From Veillonellaceae bacterium (GTDB lineage: Bacteria; Bacillota; Negativicutes; JAAYSF01), in NCBI GenBank assembly GCA_012523975.1, contig JAAYSF010000005.1:1-64000 (forward strand): a stretch of DNA of 64,000 nucleotides. The letters run 5' to 3'. Below are positions 52,801-61,090 of the stretch, in pieces (within the stretch, counting starts at the first letter, position 1; each line of letters starts with the position of its first letter). The position numbers and the translations under genes were made by a program. The notes under the pieces were generated by a model. That model did no database searches. It saw only the letters and a list, made by a program, of their open reading frames with translations, and had not been told where the DNA came from.

Positions 52801-53276
52801 GCAAACCGGTACGGGCTGCCGGTCTAATAACCAGTTCTAAACGAATTACGACCAAACGTGGCGATATGATGTGCTTTGCAGCTCTTGAGGATTTTACAAA
52901 CAATATTGAAGTTGTTATCTTTCCACGGCTTTTTGAAAAAATTAATGGAATTTTACTGCCGGATATGCCGATAGCTGTGTCTGGACGCTTAAATATTAAT
53001 GAAGATCGGGCTAATATAGTCGCCGACACAATAAAGCTGCTTAATGCACCTAGTGAAGTTCGCATAAAAATTGGTGAGCAGCAGGAGAATGATAGTGTTT
53101 TTAACGATTTGAAAGAGATATTTGCAAAACATAGCGGCTCAGCAGTAACATTCCTCCACTTAGTTGCTAAACGGCGGGTTATAAAGACTGAGCAAAAGTA
53201 TTGGATAGATCCTTCACCTGAAGCTATCCTTGCAATTGAAACGCTGCTCGGTAAAGGCACCGTACAAATTGTTTAA
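49854..53276 (+). CDS. dnaE: DNA polymerase III alpha subunit DnaE
   Basis: This 1140-residue DNA polymerase of the C family is the DnaE1/DnaE3-like replicative subunit. The N-terminal PHP domain begins [16 protein letters not shown] (about 13-28) with putative metal His residues. The catalytic aspartates are in PDIDIDF (about 404-410); [10 protein letters not shown] and [28 protein letters not shown] lie in the palm and fingers. An OB domain follows, including [18 protein letters not shown]. Length and order are normal. A ribosome site (GAGGGATG) precedes the ATG. A long monocistronic gene. Confidence 0.97.
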   Translation: [1140 protein letters not shown]

Positions 53277-53434
53277 AGGATTTACCAATAATATTTCCGA
53301 GTACATAATTTTTCAGTTCCTATCAAAAATCATGACAGGCTTCCATTGAATATGTTATTATTCTTGGTGTAGAAGTATAGAACTTTTTGGCAATATGATT
53401 TCTTTTAGATTGAATGTGCATAGGGGGATTTTGC

Positions 53435-54220
53435 ATGGATATTATCGTTTGTGTCAAGCAAGTGCCTGACACCGCAGAAGTAAAAATTGATCCTGCGACG
53501 AATAGTATAATTCGCCAAGGGGTACCTAGTATTCTAAATCCTTTCGACAAGCATGCAGTTGAAGCCGCTTTACGTTTAAAGGAAAAAAACGGGGGCAAAG
53601 TAACCGTAATATCGATGGGACCTTCGCAGGCTAAAGATGTTCTGAAGGAGTGTATAGCCCTAGGAGCCGATGAAGCGGTATTAATAAGTGACAGAGCTTT
53701 CGGTGGGGCAGATACCTTAGCTACCAGTTATACTCTGGCTGCAGCGATAAGAAAACTTGGTAGTTTCGATGTAATCCTTTGCGGCAAACAATCAATTGAC
53801 GGGGACACCGCTCAAGTTGGCCCTGAATTAGCGGAGCATCTTGGAGTTGTTCCAATAACATACGCTGCTGATATTGAAGTTAATGGCAATGCTGTAGTGG
53901 TAAAAAGAGAGCAAGAAGATTGCTATGAAGTGATAGAAGCTAAATTTCCGGTTCTAATAACTGTAGTTAAATCAATTAATGAGCCGCGTCATGCCAGTGT
54001 TAAAGGGGTTATGAAGGCAAATCGCAAAAATATCCCTGTATTATCTCAGCAAGACCTAGAAATCGATGGTGAACGTATCGGACTGAAAGGCTCACCTACA
54101 CAAGTTCGCCGCATATTTGCGCCCAGCCATCGTGTTCAAGGTGAGATAATTGAAAGTAGTAGTGCTAAAGAGGCTGCTCATCTATTAATACAAAAACTTA
54201 GCGAAGCGAAAATTATATAG
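53435..54220 (+). CDS. etfB: Electron transfer flavoprotein, beta subunit
   Basis: A 261-residue beta subunit of an electron transfer flavoprotein. MDIIVCVKQVPDTAEVKID begins the protein; LNPFDKHAVEAALRLKEK, LCGKQSIDGDTAQVGPELAE (flavin/AMP loop) and the C-terminal recognition loop are typical. The ATG at 53435 has AGGGGG six bases upstream. With etfA 16 bases downstream it forms an EtfAB complex carrying electrons between NADH/ferredoxin and a dehydrogenase. No dehydrogenase gene (acyl-CoA, lactate or caffeyl-CoA) is adjacent. Confidence 0.94.
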   Translation: MDIIVCVKQVPDTAEVKIDPATNSIIRQGVPSILNPFDKHAVEAALRLKEKNGGKVTVISMGPSQAKDVLKECIALGADEAVLISDRAFGGADTLATSYTLAAAIRKLGSFDVILCGKQSIDGDTAQVGPELAEHLGVVPITYAADIEVNGNAVVVKREQEDCYEVIEAKFPVLITVVKSINEPRHASVKGVMKANRKNIPVLSQQDLEIDGERIGLKGSPTQVRRIFAPSHRVQGEIIESSSAKEAAHLLIQKLSEAKII

Positions 54221-54236
54221 CAGGGGGAAGGTATAG

Positions 54237-55433
54237 ATGGCTGTAAATATTTTAAAAGAAACGTGCATAGGTTGCGGCACGTGCGTTAACGCCTGCCCTT
54301 TTGGCGCTATTGCTATGGAAACTAATAAGGCAGTAATAACTGATGGCTGTACGCAGTGCGGTGCCTGCACTGAAGCTTGTCCAGTTGCTGCAATTATTCG
54401 TGAGGAGCAGGAAAAACTCGGTACAATTGATAAGGATAGCTATAAAGGGGTTTGGGTTTATATCGAACAAACTGGCGGTTTAGCCAAAAGTGTAGGCTAT
54501 GAATTACTGGGTCAAGGCCGAAAACTCGCGGATGCTTTAGGTCAAGAACTCGCCGCTGTAATTGTCGGCTACGGCATTAAGCCTTTGGCGCAACAGGCTA
54601 TTGCAAGCGGTGCCGATAAAGTGTACCTTGCTGATCAAGAAGAATTTAGTCATTACAATACAGATGCTTATACACATGTTGTAGCTGACATGATAAATAC
54701 TTATAAACCTTCTGTAGTTCTTATGGGGGCTACTCATGACGGGCGTGACTTGGCGCCTAGGGTTGCGTGTCGTGTGGGTACCGGCCTAACTGCCGACTGT
54801 ACTGATCTTAGCATTGATGAGGCTACAGGGTTAGTAGCATGGACCCGCCCTGCTTTCGGCGGCAACATAATGGCAACTATCTTGTGCCCTGACCATCGTC
54901 CGCAAATGGGGACAGTAAGGCCGAAAGTATTTAAGCGCCCCCTAATGGACAATTCGCGAAACGGAGAAATAGTCAAGGTTGAGACCCGAGTTCAGGCAGC
55001 TGAGATTCGTACGAAACTAATCGAAATAATTAAGGTAGGCACGGTGTCCTGCAATTTAGAGGAGGCCGAGGTTATCGTCTCTGGCGGACGGGGGATGGGT
55101 AAGCCTGAGAATTTTACCTTAATTGAAGAACTAGCAAATGTTCTCGGCGGGGCTGTCGGTGCTTCGCGCGCGGTAGTTGACGCAGGTTGGAAACCGGCTC
55201 TTCATCAGATTGGTCAGACAGGAAAGACGGTTGGCCCGAAAATTTATTTTGCATGCGGCATTTCTGGAGCTATTCAACATGTTGCAGGTATATCTTCGTC
55301 CGATATTATAATTGCAATTAATAAAGATAAAGATGCCCCGATATTTAAGATGGCAGACTATGGCATAGTTGGCGATGTCATGGAAGTGTTGCCTGAGCTT
55401 ATTGCCGAATTCAAAGAACTAAAACAAGATTAG
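54237..55433 (+). CDS. etfA: Electron transfer flavoprotein alpha subunit with N-terminal ferredoxin domain
   Basis: A 398-residue alpha subunit. Residues 1-60 are a two-cluster ferredoxin domain ([12 protein letters not shown] and [12 protein letters not shown]). The EtfA core follows, ending with the FAD-binding [39 protein letters not shown] and [10 protein letters not shown] (quoted in parts). EtfA with this extension occurs in electron-bifurcating complexes, such as lactate dehydrogenase and caffeyl-CoA reductase EtfAB. The ribosome site GGGGGAAGG is good. Its partner dehydrogenase must be elsewhere. Confidence 0.94.
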   Translation: MAVNILKETCIGCGTCVNACPFGAIAMETNKAVITDGCTQCGACTEACPVAAIIREEQEKLGTIDKDSYKGVWVYIEQTGGLAKSVGYELLGQGRKLADALGQELAAVIVGYGIKPLAQQAIASGADKVYLADQEEFSHYNTDAYTHVVADMINTYKPSVVLMGATHDGRDLAPRVACRVGTGLTADCTDLSIDEATGLVAWTRPAFGGNIMATILCPDHRPQMGTVRPKVFKRPLMDNSRNGEIVKVETRVQAAEIRTKLIEIIKVGTVSCNLEEAEVIVSGGRGMGKPENFTLIEELANVLGGAVGASRAVVDAGWKPALHQIGQTGKTVGPKIYFACGISGAIQHVAGISSSDIIIAINKDKDAPIFKMADYGIVGDVMEVLPELIAEFKELKQD

Positions 55434-55435
55434 CT

Positions 55436-55478
55436 GATATGCTCCGTAGCAATTTTGAGTTGCGGAGCATATCTTTTT
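55436..55478 (+). terminator. Intrinsic terminator after etfA
   Basis: GATATGCTCCG pairs with CGGAGCATATC around a loop, followed by TTTTTCT. Confidence 0.9.
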
Positions 55479-55591
55479 CTATAGTTAAGTTTTGTAAATA
55501 ATGCTTGGCTATTAGCAGGAATACTGTCTAATATTGGAGAAAACCAAGGTGTTATATATATGAGTAACAATGTGCTACAGGAGGCAACATA

Positions 55592-55792
55592 ATGTGGACA
55601 GTAATATATATCGCATCTAACCGTTCGCATGCGGAGATGCTTAAGAACATGCTTGACAGCGAAGGTATATTGGCTAATATCAGACCTGCAGGCGTTGTTT
55701 CAATGCTCGGAGACGGTATGTTCGAAATACTAGTGCTCGAATCAGAGGCAGACGAGGCTCACGCAATTTTGTGCCAAAACGCTGCCAAATAG
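55592..55792 (+). CDS. Small DUF2007-like protein, 66 aa
   Basis: MWTVIYIASNRSHAEMLKNMLDSEGILANIRPAG followed by FEILVLESEADEAHAIL has the ferredoxin-like fold of DUF2007 or 'putative signal transducing' proteins. The exact role is unknown. CAGGAGG precedes the ATG. It ends 29 bases before pyruvate kinase and probably sits in the same operon; its terminal codons overlap an upstream in-frame extension of the kinase that is not used as start. Confidence 0.75.
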   Translation: MWTVIYIASNRSHAEMLKNMLDSEGILANIRPAGVVSMLGDGMFEILVLESEADEAHAILCQNAAK

Positions 55793-55821
55793 AACGAGTA
55801 ATCTCAGAGGAGCGTGTTCGA

Positions 55822-57576
55822 ATGTTTAAGAAGACGAAAATTATTTGTACAGTTGGTCCTGGTACAGACAAGCCAGGTATTTTAGAAGAAATGCTAAACG
55901 CCGGGATGAACGTTGCGCGATTTAACTTTTCGCATGGTAATCACGCGGACCATGCGAAAAGAATTGCTATGGTGCGCGCCGCAGCACAACGTGTCAACAA
56001 ACCGGTAGCGCTTTTGCTGGATACTAAAGGCCCAGAGATGAGGATAGGAAAATTTGCAGACGGAAAGGTCCTATTACAAGAGGGACAAAAATTTATTTTG
56101 ACAGTAAGAGATATATTAGGTACTAATGAAATTATATCCGTAAATCATAAGTCTTTGCCAAGCGAAGTTACGCCTGGGGATATCATATTGTTATCAGACG
56201 GCTTAGTAAGCTTGCGGGTTGAAGATATCAATGGTCAAGATATCATAACTACTGTTTTAAATTCAGGCGCAATGAGCGACTTAAAACGTGTTGCAGTTCC
56301 TGGAGTTGCCGTAAACCTGCCGTTCCTTTCACATCAGGACATAAGTGATATTTTGTTCGGCATTGAACAAAATATGGACTTTATTGCCGCATCTTTTGTC
56401 CAGCGAGCCGCAGACGTATTATCCATTCGCCGCGTTCTTGAAGACGCGGGCGCTTCGATGGACATCATCGCTAAAATTGAAAATGCCGAAGGTGTTAAAA
56501 ATATTGATGAGATTTTAAAAGTTGTCGATGGAATCATGGTAGCAAGAGGTGACTTGGGCGTTGAAATTCCAACCGAAGAAGTGCCAGTTGTTCAAAAAAT
56601 GTTGATTGAAAAGTGTAATAAAGCTGCAAAACCGGTTATTACGGCAACTCAAATGCTTGAATCTATGGTTGCAAATCCGCGGCCAACGCGCGCTGAAGCT
56701 AGTGATATTGCTAATGCTATAATGGATGGAACCGATGTAATAATGCTTAGCGGTGAAACCGCTTCCGGAAATTATCCGGTAGAAGCTGTAAAGGTTATGG
56801 CGAAGATAGCTGTGCGAACCGAAGAGGCTTTAAACTATGAAACTATTTTGCTTACCAATGGAATTGTCTTGCAGCGTACAACAACCGATGCAATTAGTCA
56901 TGCTACGGTGCAAATCACTCATGAACTCGGCGCTGCGGCTGTCATTACCGCTACAGAAAGTGGTTATACGCCGCGAATGCTATCAAGATATCGTCCAAAG
57001 GCCAGAATTATTGCAGTAACTCCAAATGATAAGACCTTCCGGAGTATGCTGATGCTTTGGGGAGTACACCCAATTCTTGGCGCCAGATTCAAAAATACAG
57101 ATGATATGGTAACAAATGCGGTTGGCAGTGCATTAAAAGAAGGCGTTGTTAAGGATGGTGACTTAGTAGTAATTACCGCTGGTGTTCCTGCGGGGCAGTC
57201 TGGCACAACTAATATGATACGGGTTCATGTTGTGGGTAATATTTTACTTAGAGGTACGGGCATTGGTCGCAAAGTAGTAACAGGTAAAGTATGTGTGGCA
57301 CGCACGTTAAATGATTTTACTCAAAAGTTTGCTCCTGGCGATATTCTGGTAGTATCTAGCTTGGATGAAGAAAATGCAAAGTATGCTGTTAAGGCAACAG
57401 CTATTGTAGCAGAGGCTGGTGGCATGACATCCCATGCGGCAATTGTCGGTATAAGCTACGGTATACCTGTTATTGTAGGAGTAGATGGGGCTACTGAAAA
57501 ATTGGCCGACGATATGATAGTTACGGTAGATTTGGAGAATGGCCTTGTTTATCAAGGCGAAATAAACGCTCGATAA
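55822..57576 (+). CDS. pyk: Pyruvate kinase with C-terminal PEP-utilising domain
   Basis: A 584-residue enzyme converting phosphoenolpyruvate and ADP to pyruvate and ATP. KTKIICTVGPGTDKPG, NFSHGNHADH, LLDTKGPEMRIG, the active-site IAKIENAEGVKNIDEIL (Lys), and ATQMLESM lie in the barrel and effector parts. About 110 extra residues form a phosphohistidine-like PEP-utilising domain (GGMTSHAAIVG near 532, with His), the long form found in Bacillus-type enzymes. The ATG at 55822 has GAGGAG upstream. Followed by an unknown gene 27 bases away. Confidence 0.96.
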   Translation: MFKKTKIICTVGPGTDKPGILEEMLNAGMNVARFNFSHGNHADHAKRIAMVRAAAQRVNKPVALLLDTKGPEMRIGKFADGKVLLQEGQKFILTVRDILGTNEIISVNHKSLPSEVTPGDIILLSDGLVSLRVEDINGQDIITTVLNSGAMSDLKRVAVPGVAVNLPFLSHQDISDILFGIEQNMDFIAASFVQRAADVLSIRRVLEDAGASMDIIAKIENAEGVKNIDEILKVVDGIMVARGDLGVEIPTEEVPVVQKMLIEKCNKAAKPVITATQMLESMVANPRPTRAEASDIANAIMDGTDVIMLSGETASGNYPVEAVKVMAKIAVRTEEALNYETILLTNGIVLQRTTTDAISHATVQITHELGAAAVITATESGYTPRMLSRYRPKARIIAVTPNDKTFRSMLMLWGVHPILGARFKNTDDMVTNAVGSALKEGVVKDGDLVVITAGVPAGQSGTTNMIRVHVVGNILLRGTGIGRKVVTGKVCVARTLNDFTQKFAPGDILVVSSLDEENAKYAVKATAIVAEAGGMTSHAAIVGISYGIPVIVGVDGATEKLADDMIVTVDLENGLVYQGEINAR

Positions 57577-57603
57577 ATTTCTGGATTAGGTGCGGAGGGT
57601 CTT

Positions 57604-58974
57604 ATGCTAATTTGGGTAGCGTCAATAGTGACTATCTTAATAATCTGTGTTGCGGCGGTCTGGTTTTATGCTAAAAATCCAGACCGCCGCCTAAACTTGG
57701 CTGAAACAAAACTTGACAGATACCTAAAATCCCGCATCCCCTCTACGCAAACGGTAAATAAACTATTGCAACAAATGCATATGCTGGTCAATGTAAGTAT
57801 GGAGGATGCGAATGCTGCCCGTACTTATAAGGCTGTTGATTTGTTGAAATTAGCCTATGGCAGCGGTTTACAGCGTCCAAATGAATATCAACGGCTAGGA
57901 AGCATCATTGTAAAGGCTATGCGCAACAAACAGCCTGATATTGCTGTAATTGCTCTTGGTGCATTCAGACCGTTACTCCGTAATCTGGCGGCCCAAGATT
58001 TGTCATTAGCGATAGAGCAGCTAACGCTTATAGCTTTTTGGGCAGCCCGGCTTAAATATAATTTTTTACTTGCAAAAATATTGGAGACGGTCTTTGATGT
58101 CGTTAGCCGTACTGAATGTACTAATGACCAGAAAATCCTGTCGGCTATTCTAAATTCAATCCGGATAATTGGAACACTTGCGCTTCGCCGCCAAGATCAT
58201 CAATTATTCCGGGAATTAGCAACCCGTTTTAAAGCTTGGACAAGTTCTTCTGGTTTAAAATTTCCTGAGGAAATTGAAGGGGTTTTTATTACTTGGCTGC
58301 ATCAAATAGCTAAAAATGGCGATGATATTGCTCTCGAAGCAGTAGCCAGGCTTTGCCACGATTTTTTTGACAATCAGACGATTACATCTGCTGGTGTTAG
58401 TGCAATAGTTGGGGAATCTTCAAAGGCTGCCGGCACGGCCTGTCTTAACCAACACAATAAAGTGACGCCGCTTATTCTCCAGTTTATATTAGAATTAGCG
58501 GCAAAAAGCTATGATATAGTTATATGGCGAAAGGCAGTAAGTGCTGTTGGTCAGGTTTCATCTCTTGCAATTTCCCGACGAGAAATGGCTGAAGCGTTTA
58601 GCGTACTATTACCGATGCTGGACACTGGGCGTTATATTTTGACAGATGAATTGACCTTTTGTGAGTATTCAGATGATTACCGGCGAAAAAGGCTCTTTAT
58701 AATTGTTCGTGAATGTATACTATTAGCCGAGTTAAAAGCCCGCCAGGACATGACTAGCAGTACTGGGGATGTCATAACAGAAATTTATGAAGCTTGGATT
58801 GCCAATCCTCAAACAACAGGTTTAAAAAAGTCGATAAAAAAATACTGTCAGTGTTTACTATTGTACTGGCAAAGCACTAGGCAGCGTCAAGCGCGGCGAT
58901 GTATTTTGGATAATAACAGTTTGATAGAGCCAATACTTGTGGCGGACAAGGATAGGAAGCGATTAGGTTTATGA
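57604..58974 (+). CDS. Unknown helical protein with N-terminal membrane anchor, 456 aa
   Basis: I do not recognise this protein. One hydrophobic helix at residues 2-22 (LIWVASIVTILIICVAAVWFY) suggests a membrane anchor or uncleaved signal. The rest is alpha-helical with many Leu/Ala-rich helices resembling a repeat (HEAT- or TPR-like) solenoid (for example AVIALGAFRPLLRNLAAQDLSLAIEQL). No catalytic motif. The ribosome site GGAGGG precedes the ATG. It overlaps the methyltransferase gene by four bases (ATGA), so the two may act together. It is likely cotranscribed with pyruvate kinase. Confidence 0.68.
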   Translation: MLIWVASIVTILIICVAAVWFYAKNPDRRLNLAETKLDRYLKSRIPSTQTVNKLLQQMHMLVNVSMEDANAARTYKAVDLLKLAYGSGLQRPNEYQRLGSIIVKAMRNKQPDIAVIALGAFRPLLRNLAAQDLSLAIEQLTLIAFWAARLKYNFLLAKILETVFDVVSRTECTNDQKILSAILNSIRIIGTLALRRQDHQLFRELATRFKAWTSSSGLKFPEEIEGVFITWLHQIAKNGDDIALEAVARLCHDFFDNQTITSAGVSAIVGESSKAAGTACLNQHNKVTPLILQFILELAAKSYDIVIWRKAVSAVGQVSSLAISRREMAEAFSVLLPMLDTGRYILTDELTFCEYSDDYRRKRLFIIVRECILLAELKARQDMTSSTGDVITEIYEAWIANPQTTGLKKSIKKYCQCLLLYWQSTRQRQARRCILDNNSLIEPILVADKDRKRLGL

Positions 58975-59663
58975 ATGGCAATTACTTTTATGAGCTAGCG
59001 GCAAAGTATGACGCGTGGTTTACGACACCGCATGGCCGTTACGTACAACATTATGAGCATGAAATGATTATGGATCTTGCTGACATTAAAGCTGATATGG
59101 ATGTTGCCGATGTTGGTTGTGGTACTGGACTGTATACAGAAGAACTATGCCGTTTAGGTGCCAAAGTCGTTGGTATTGATATTTCCCCGGAAATGTTGGA
59201 GATTGCCGCAAAGAAAACAATGTTATATCAAGATCAGATTAAATTTGTAGTGGGGGACGCGGCTAGTATCCCCTTTTATGATAATTCATTTGACCTTGTG
59301 TTTAGTGTTACGGCAATGGAGTTTTTTCAAAAACCCAAACAATGTCTTCATGAGATGTATCGTATACTCCGCCCCGGGGGGCATATGGTAGTAGCAACTC
59401 TAAATAGTTTAAGCCTGTGGTCAATGCAGCGTAGAATAAAATCGTTATTTACTAAAACGATATTTTCTCATGCCCATTTTTACAGTATATATGATATCAG
59501 CAATATGCTTAAGCCTCATAAGATAACTGCATGGCGCGGTGGGATATTTATACCGCCTTTTGCCCCTAAGCTTGCGATAAATAATCCGGAGCTTTTTGAA
59601 CGGATTGGTCAAAAGTTAGTACCCCAACTTGGCGCTTTTGTGGTAGTGAGAATAGATAAATAA
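58971..59663 (+). CDS. Class I SAM-dependent methyltransferase
   Basis: A 230-residue Rossmann-type methyltransferase, similar to ubiquinone/menaquinone and small-molecule methyltransferases. The SAM-binding motif I is ADVGCGTGLY (about 44-53), motif II GIDISPEMLEIA, and the post-motif block SVTAMEFFQ..LRPGGHMVVATLN is typical. The substrate is unknown. It overlaps the upstream helical protein, pointing to a shared role, and ends about 20 bases before a bidirectional terminator. Confidence 0.88.
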   Translation: MNGNYFYELAAKYDAWFTTPHGRYVQHYEHEMIMDLADIKADMDVADVGCGTGLYTEELCRLGAKVVGIDISPEMLEIAAKKTMLYQDQIKFVVGDAASIPFYDNSFDLVFSVTAMEFFQKPKQCLHEMYRILRPGGHMVVATLNSLSLWSMQRRIKSLFTKTIFSHAHFYSIYDISNMLKPHKITAWRGGIFIPPFAPKLAINNPELFERIGQKLVPQLGAFVVVRIDK

Positions 59664-59681
59664 AAGCTGTTAATAGAAAGT

Positions 59682-59717
59682 TAAAAACCGAGTCTAGTCT
59701 AGGACCCGGTTTTTTTT
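59682..59717. terminator. Bidirectional terminator
   Basis: AAAACCGAGTC pairs with GGACCCGGTTTT (one mismatch), flanked by A and T runs, between the methyltransferase and the acyltransferase. Confidence 0.85.
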
Positions 59718-60829
59718 GTACGGCTGCCTAAAAGCAATGTGCTAATCAGAGGGATAAACAGAGACAGCTTTTTTTCCAAAGCGGCAACGCTTAAACTTAT
59801 CAACACCGTCAGGATAAAGAAAATAACTACGACGGGGACTGTCATTATAATATTGTTGCTAGTTATGTAGCCAATCAGGTAATACATAACCATGGGATGA
59901 ACTAAATAAACCATATACGAATGGTCTCCAAGGCATTGAAAAATAGAGGTGAGTCTGGTAGGTATTTTGTTAAAGCTAAAAATTAAAAACCAAAATAAAG
60001 TTGCTGCGAAAGTGTAAAGTACGCCAACCGGACTTAATTGGTGGGCTGTGTTTACAGCTGCTTCAGGTGTGTAGCCCTTTACAAACAGTAAGTAATAATA
60101 AAAGATAAGCATCCCTGAAAGTGTTAGATAAAAGAATGCTGTTATTGCGGCGCGATTTTTGCGGGTAATTTCCAAAAAATCTTTATATTTTATTGCGCAT
60201 ATAGCACCTAATATAAAGATAAAGATGTAATGCGCTACCCAGTAACTTAGACGATATTGTAGGGCGAGATTTATGTAAAAGCTTGGTGATAATGGCTGGA
60301 GGAGATAACTGGAATAATAATTAAAGAGAATTTGTAAGAATAGCAGAACCGTTAAACTGCGGATTGGAGCACTTATTGTCTTGCGTACAATTAAACGCCA
60401 CAGAGGCATTAGAGCATAGAACCAGAGCAATATTACCAAAAAATAAAGTTGATAAGAGGCAAGCCCAAATAGAAAATATTCAGATAGCAGTGGTTGCTGC
60501 CAAATTGCTGTATCACCACTAACCCAAGTGTAGTGGACCATATAAATTAGTGACCAAGTCAGATAGGGAATAAAAACAGTACGTAACCGTCTTTTCATAA
60601 AATTTAAATAGTTAAATGATTCATTAAGATTTTGATTTATAAATAGACCAAAAGCAGAAACAAAGAAAAAAATAGGGACACTAAAGCGAGTAAAAATTTC
60701 TAATAAGGCAAATAAATGAATATTTACATTCGGATTACTAAGTGAAAAAGCGCCAGTATGGATACCAACGACCCCAAGCATAGAAATACCCCGAATATAC
60801 TCAATTGAGACAATACGCTGCTTTGACAT
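59699..60829 (-). CDS. Acyltransferase 3 family membrane protein
   Basis: A 376-residue integral membrane protein with about ten hydrophobic helices, of the OafA/Acyl_transf_3 family that O-acylates polysaccharides or lipids. The N-terminal IEYIRGISMLGVVGIHTGAFS includes the conserved Arg and the proposed catalytic His. FFFVSAFGLFI and MVYLVHPMVMYYLIG near the C-terminus are also family-like. CGAAAGGAAATATT before the ATG is the ribosome site. Single gene. Confidence 0.88.
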   Translation of the reverse strand: MSKQRIVSIEYIRGISMLGVVGIHTGAFSLSNPNVNIHLFALLEIFTRFSVPIFFFVSAFGLFINQNLNESFNYLNFMKRRLRTVFIPYLTWSLIYMVHYTWVSGDTAIWQQPLLSEYFLFGLASYQLYFLVILLWFYALMPLWRLIVRKTISAPIRSLTVLLFLQILFNYYSSYLLQPLSPSFYINLALQYRLSYWVAHYIFIFILGAICAIKYKDFLEITRKNRAAITAFFYLTLSGMLIFYYYLLFVKGYTPEAAVNTAHQLSPVGVLYTFAATLFWFLIFSFNKIPTRLTSIFQCLGDHSYMVYLVHPMVMYYLIGYITSNNIIMTVPVVVIFFILTVLISLSVAALEKKLSLFIPLISTLLLGSRTKKTGS

Positions 60830-61090
60830 AATATTTCCTTTCGATTACATTTAAGTTACCTGATGAGATTACTGTTTAACATCAAAACCATTTCCTTCCG
60901 ATGCCTTATACCACTTAGATATTATACTAGATAAATACTTATAGTGCCAAAATATTCATGTACTACAAAGTAACAATATGAGAAAAGATATGGCCGAAAC
61001 TGACAGGGATATAAGCTGCTAGATTCACTGTTCCTAGGGCAAAATATATTAAAACAGCTATCTAACGATTAGAATAGGAAGGAGGTAAAT
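60830..61090. other. Intergenic region, no recognised feature
   Basis: The gap between the divergent acyltransferase and the selenoprotein-like gene is AT-rich and lacks an open frame. It must hold two promoters, but no pair of good hexamers could be fixed. The strong GGAAGGAGG ribosome site at 61077-61085 belongs to the gene that follows. Confidence 0.4.

Noticed and set aside
52790-53260. 156-residue antisense frame within dnaE
   Set aside because: Opposite the dnaE 3' part; no ribosome site or homology pattern.
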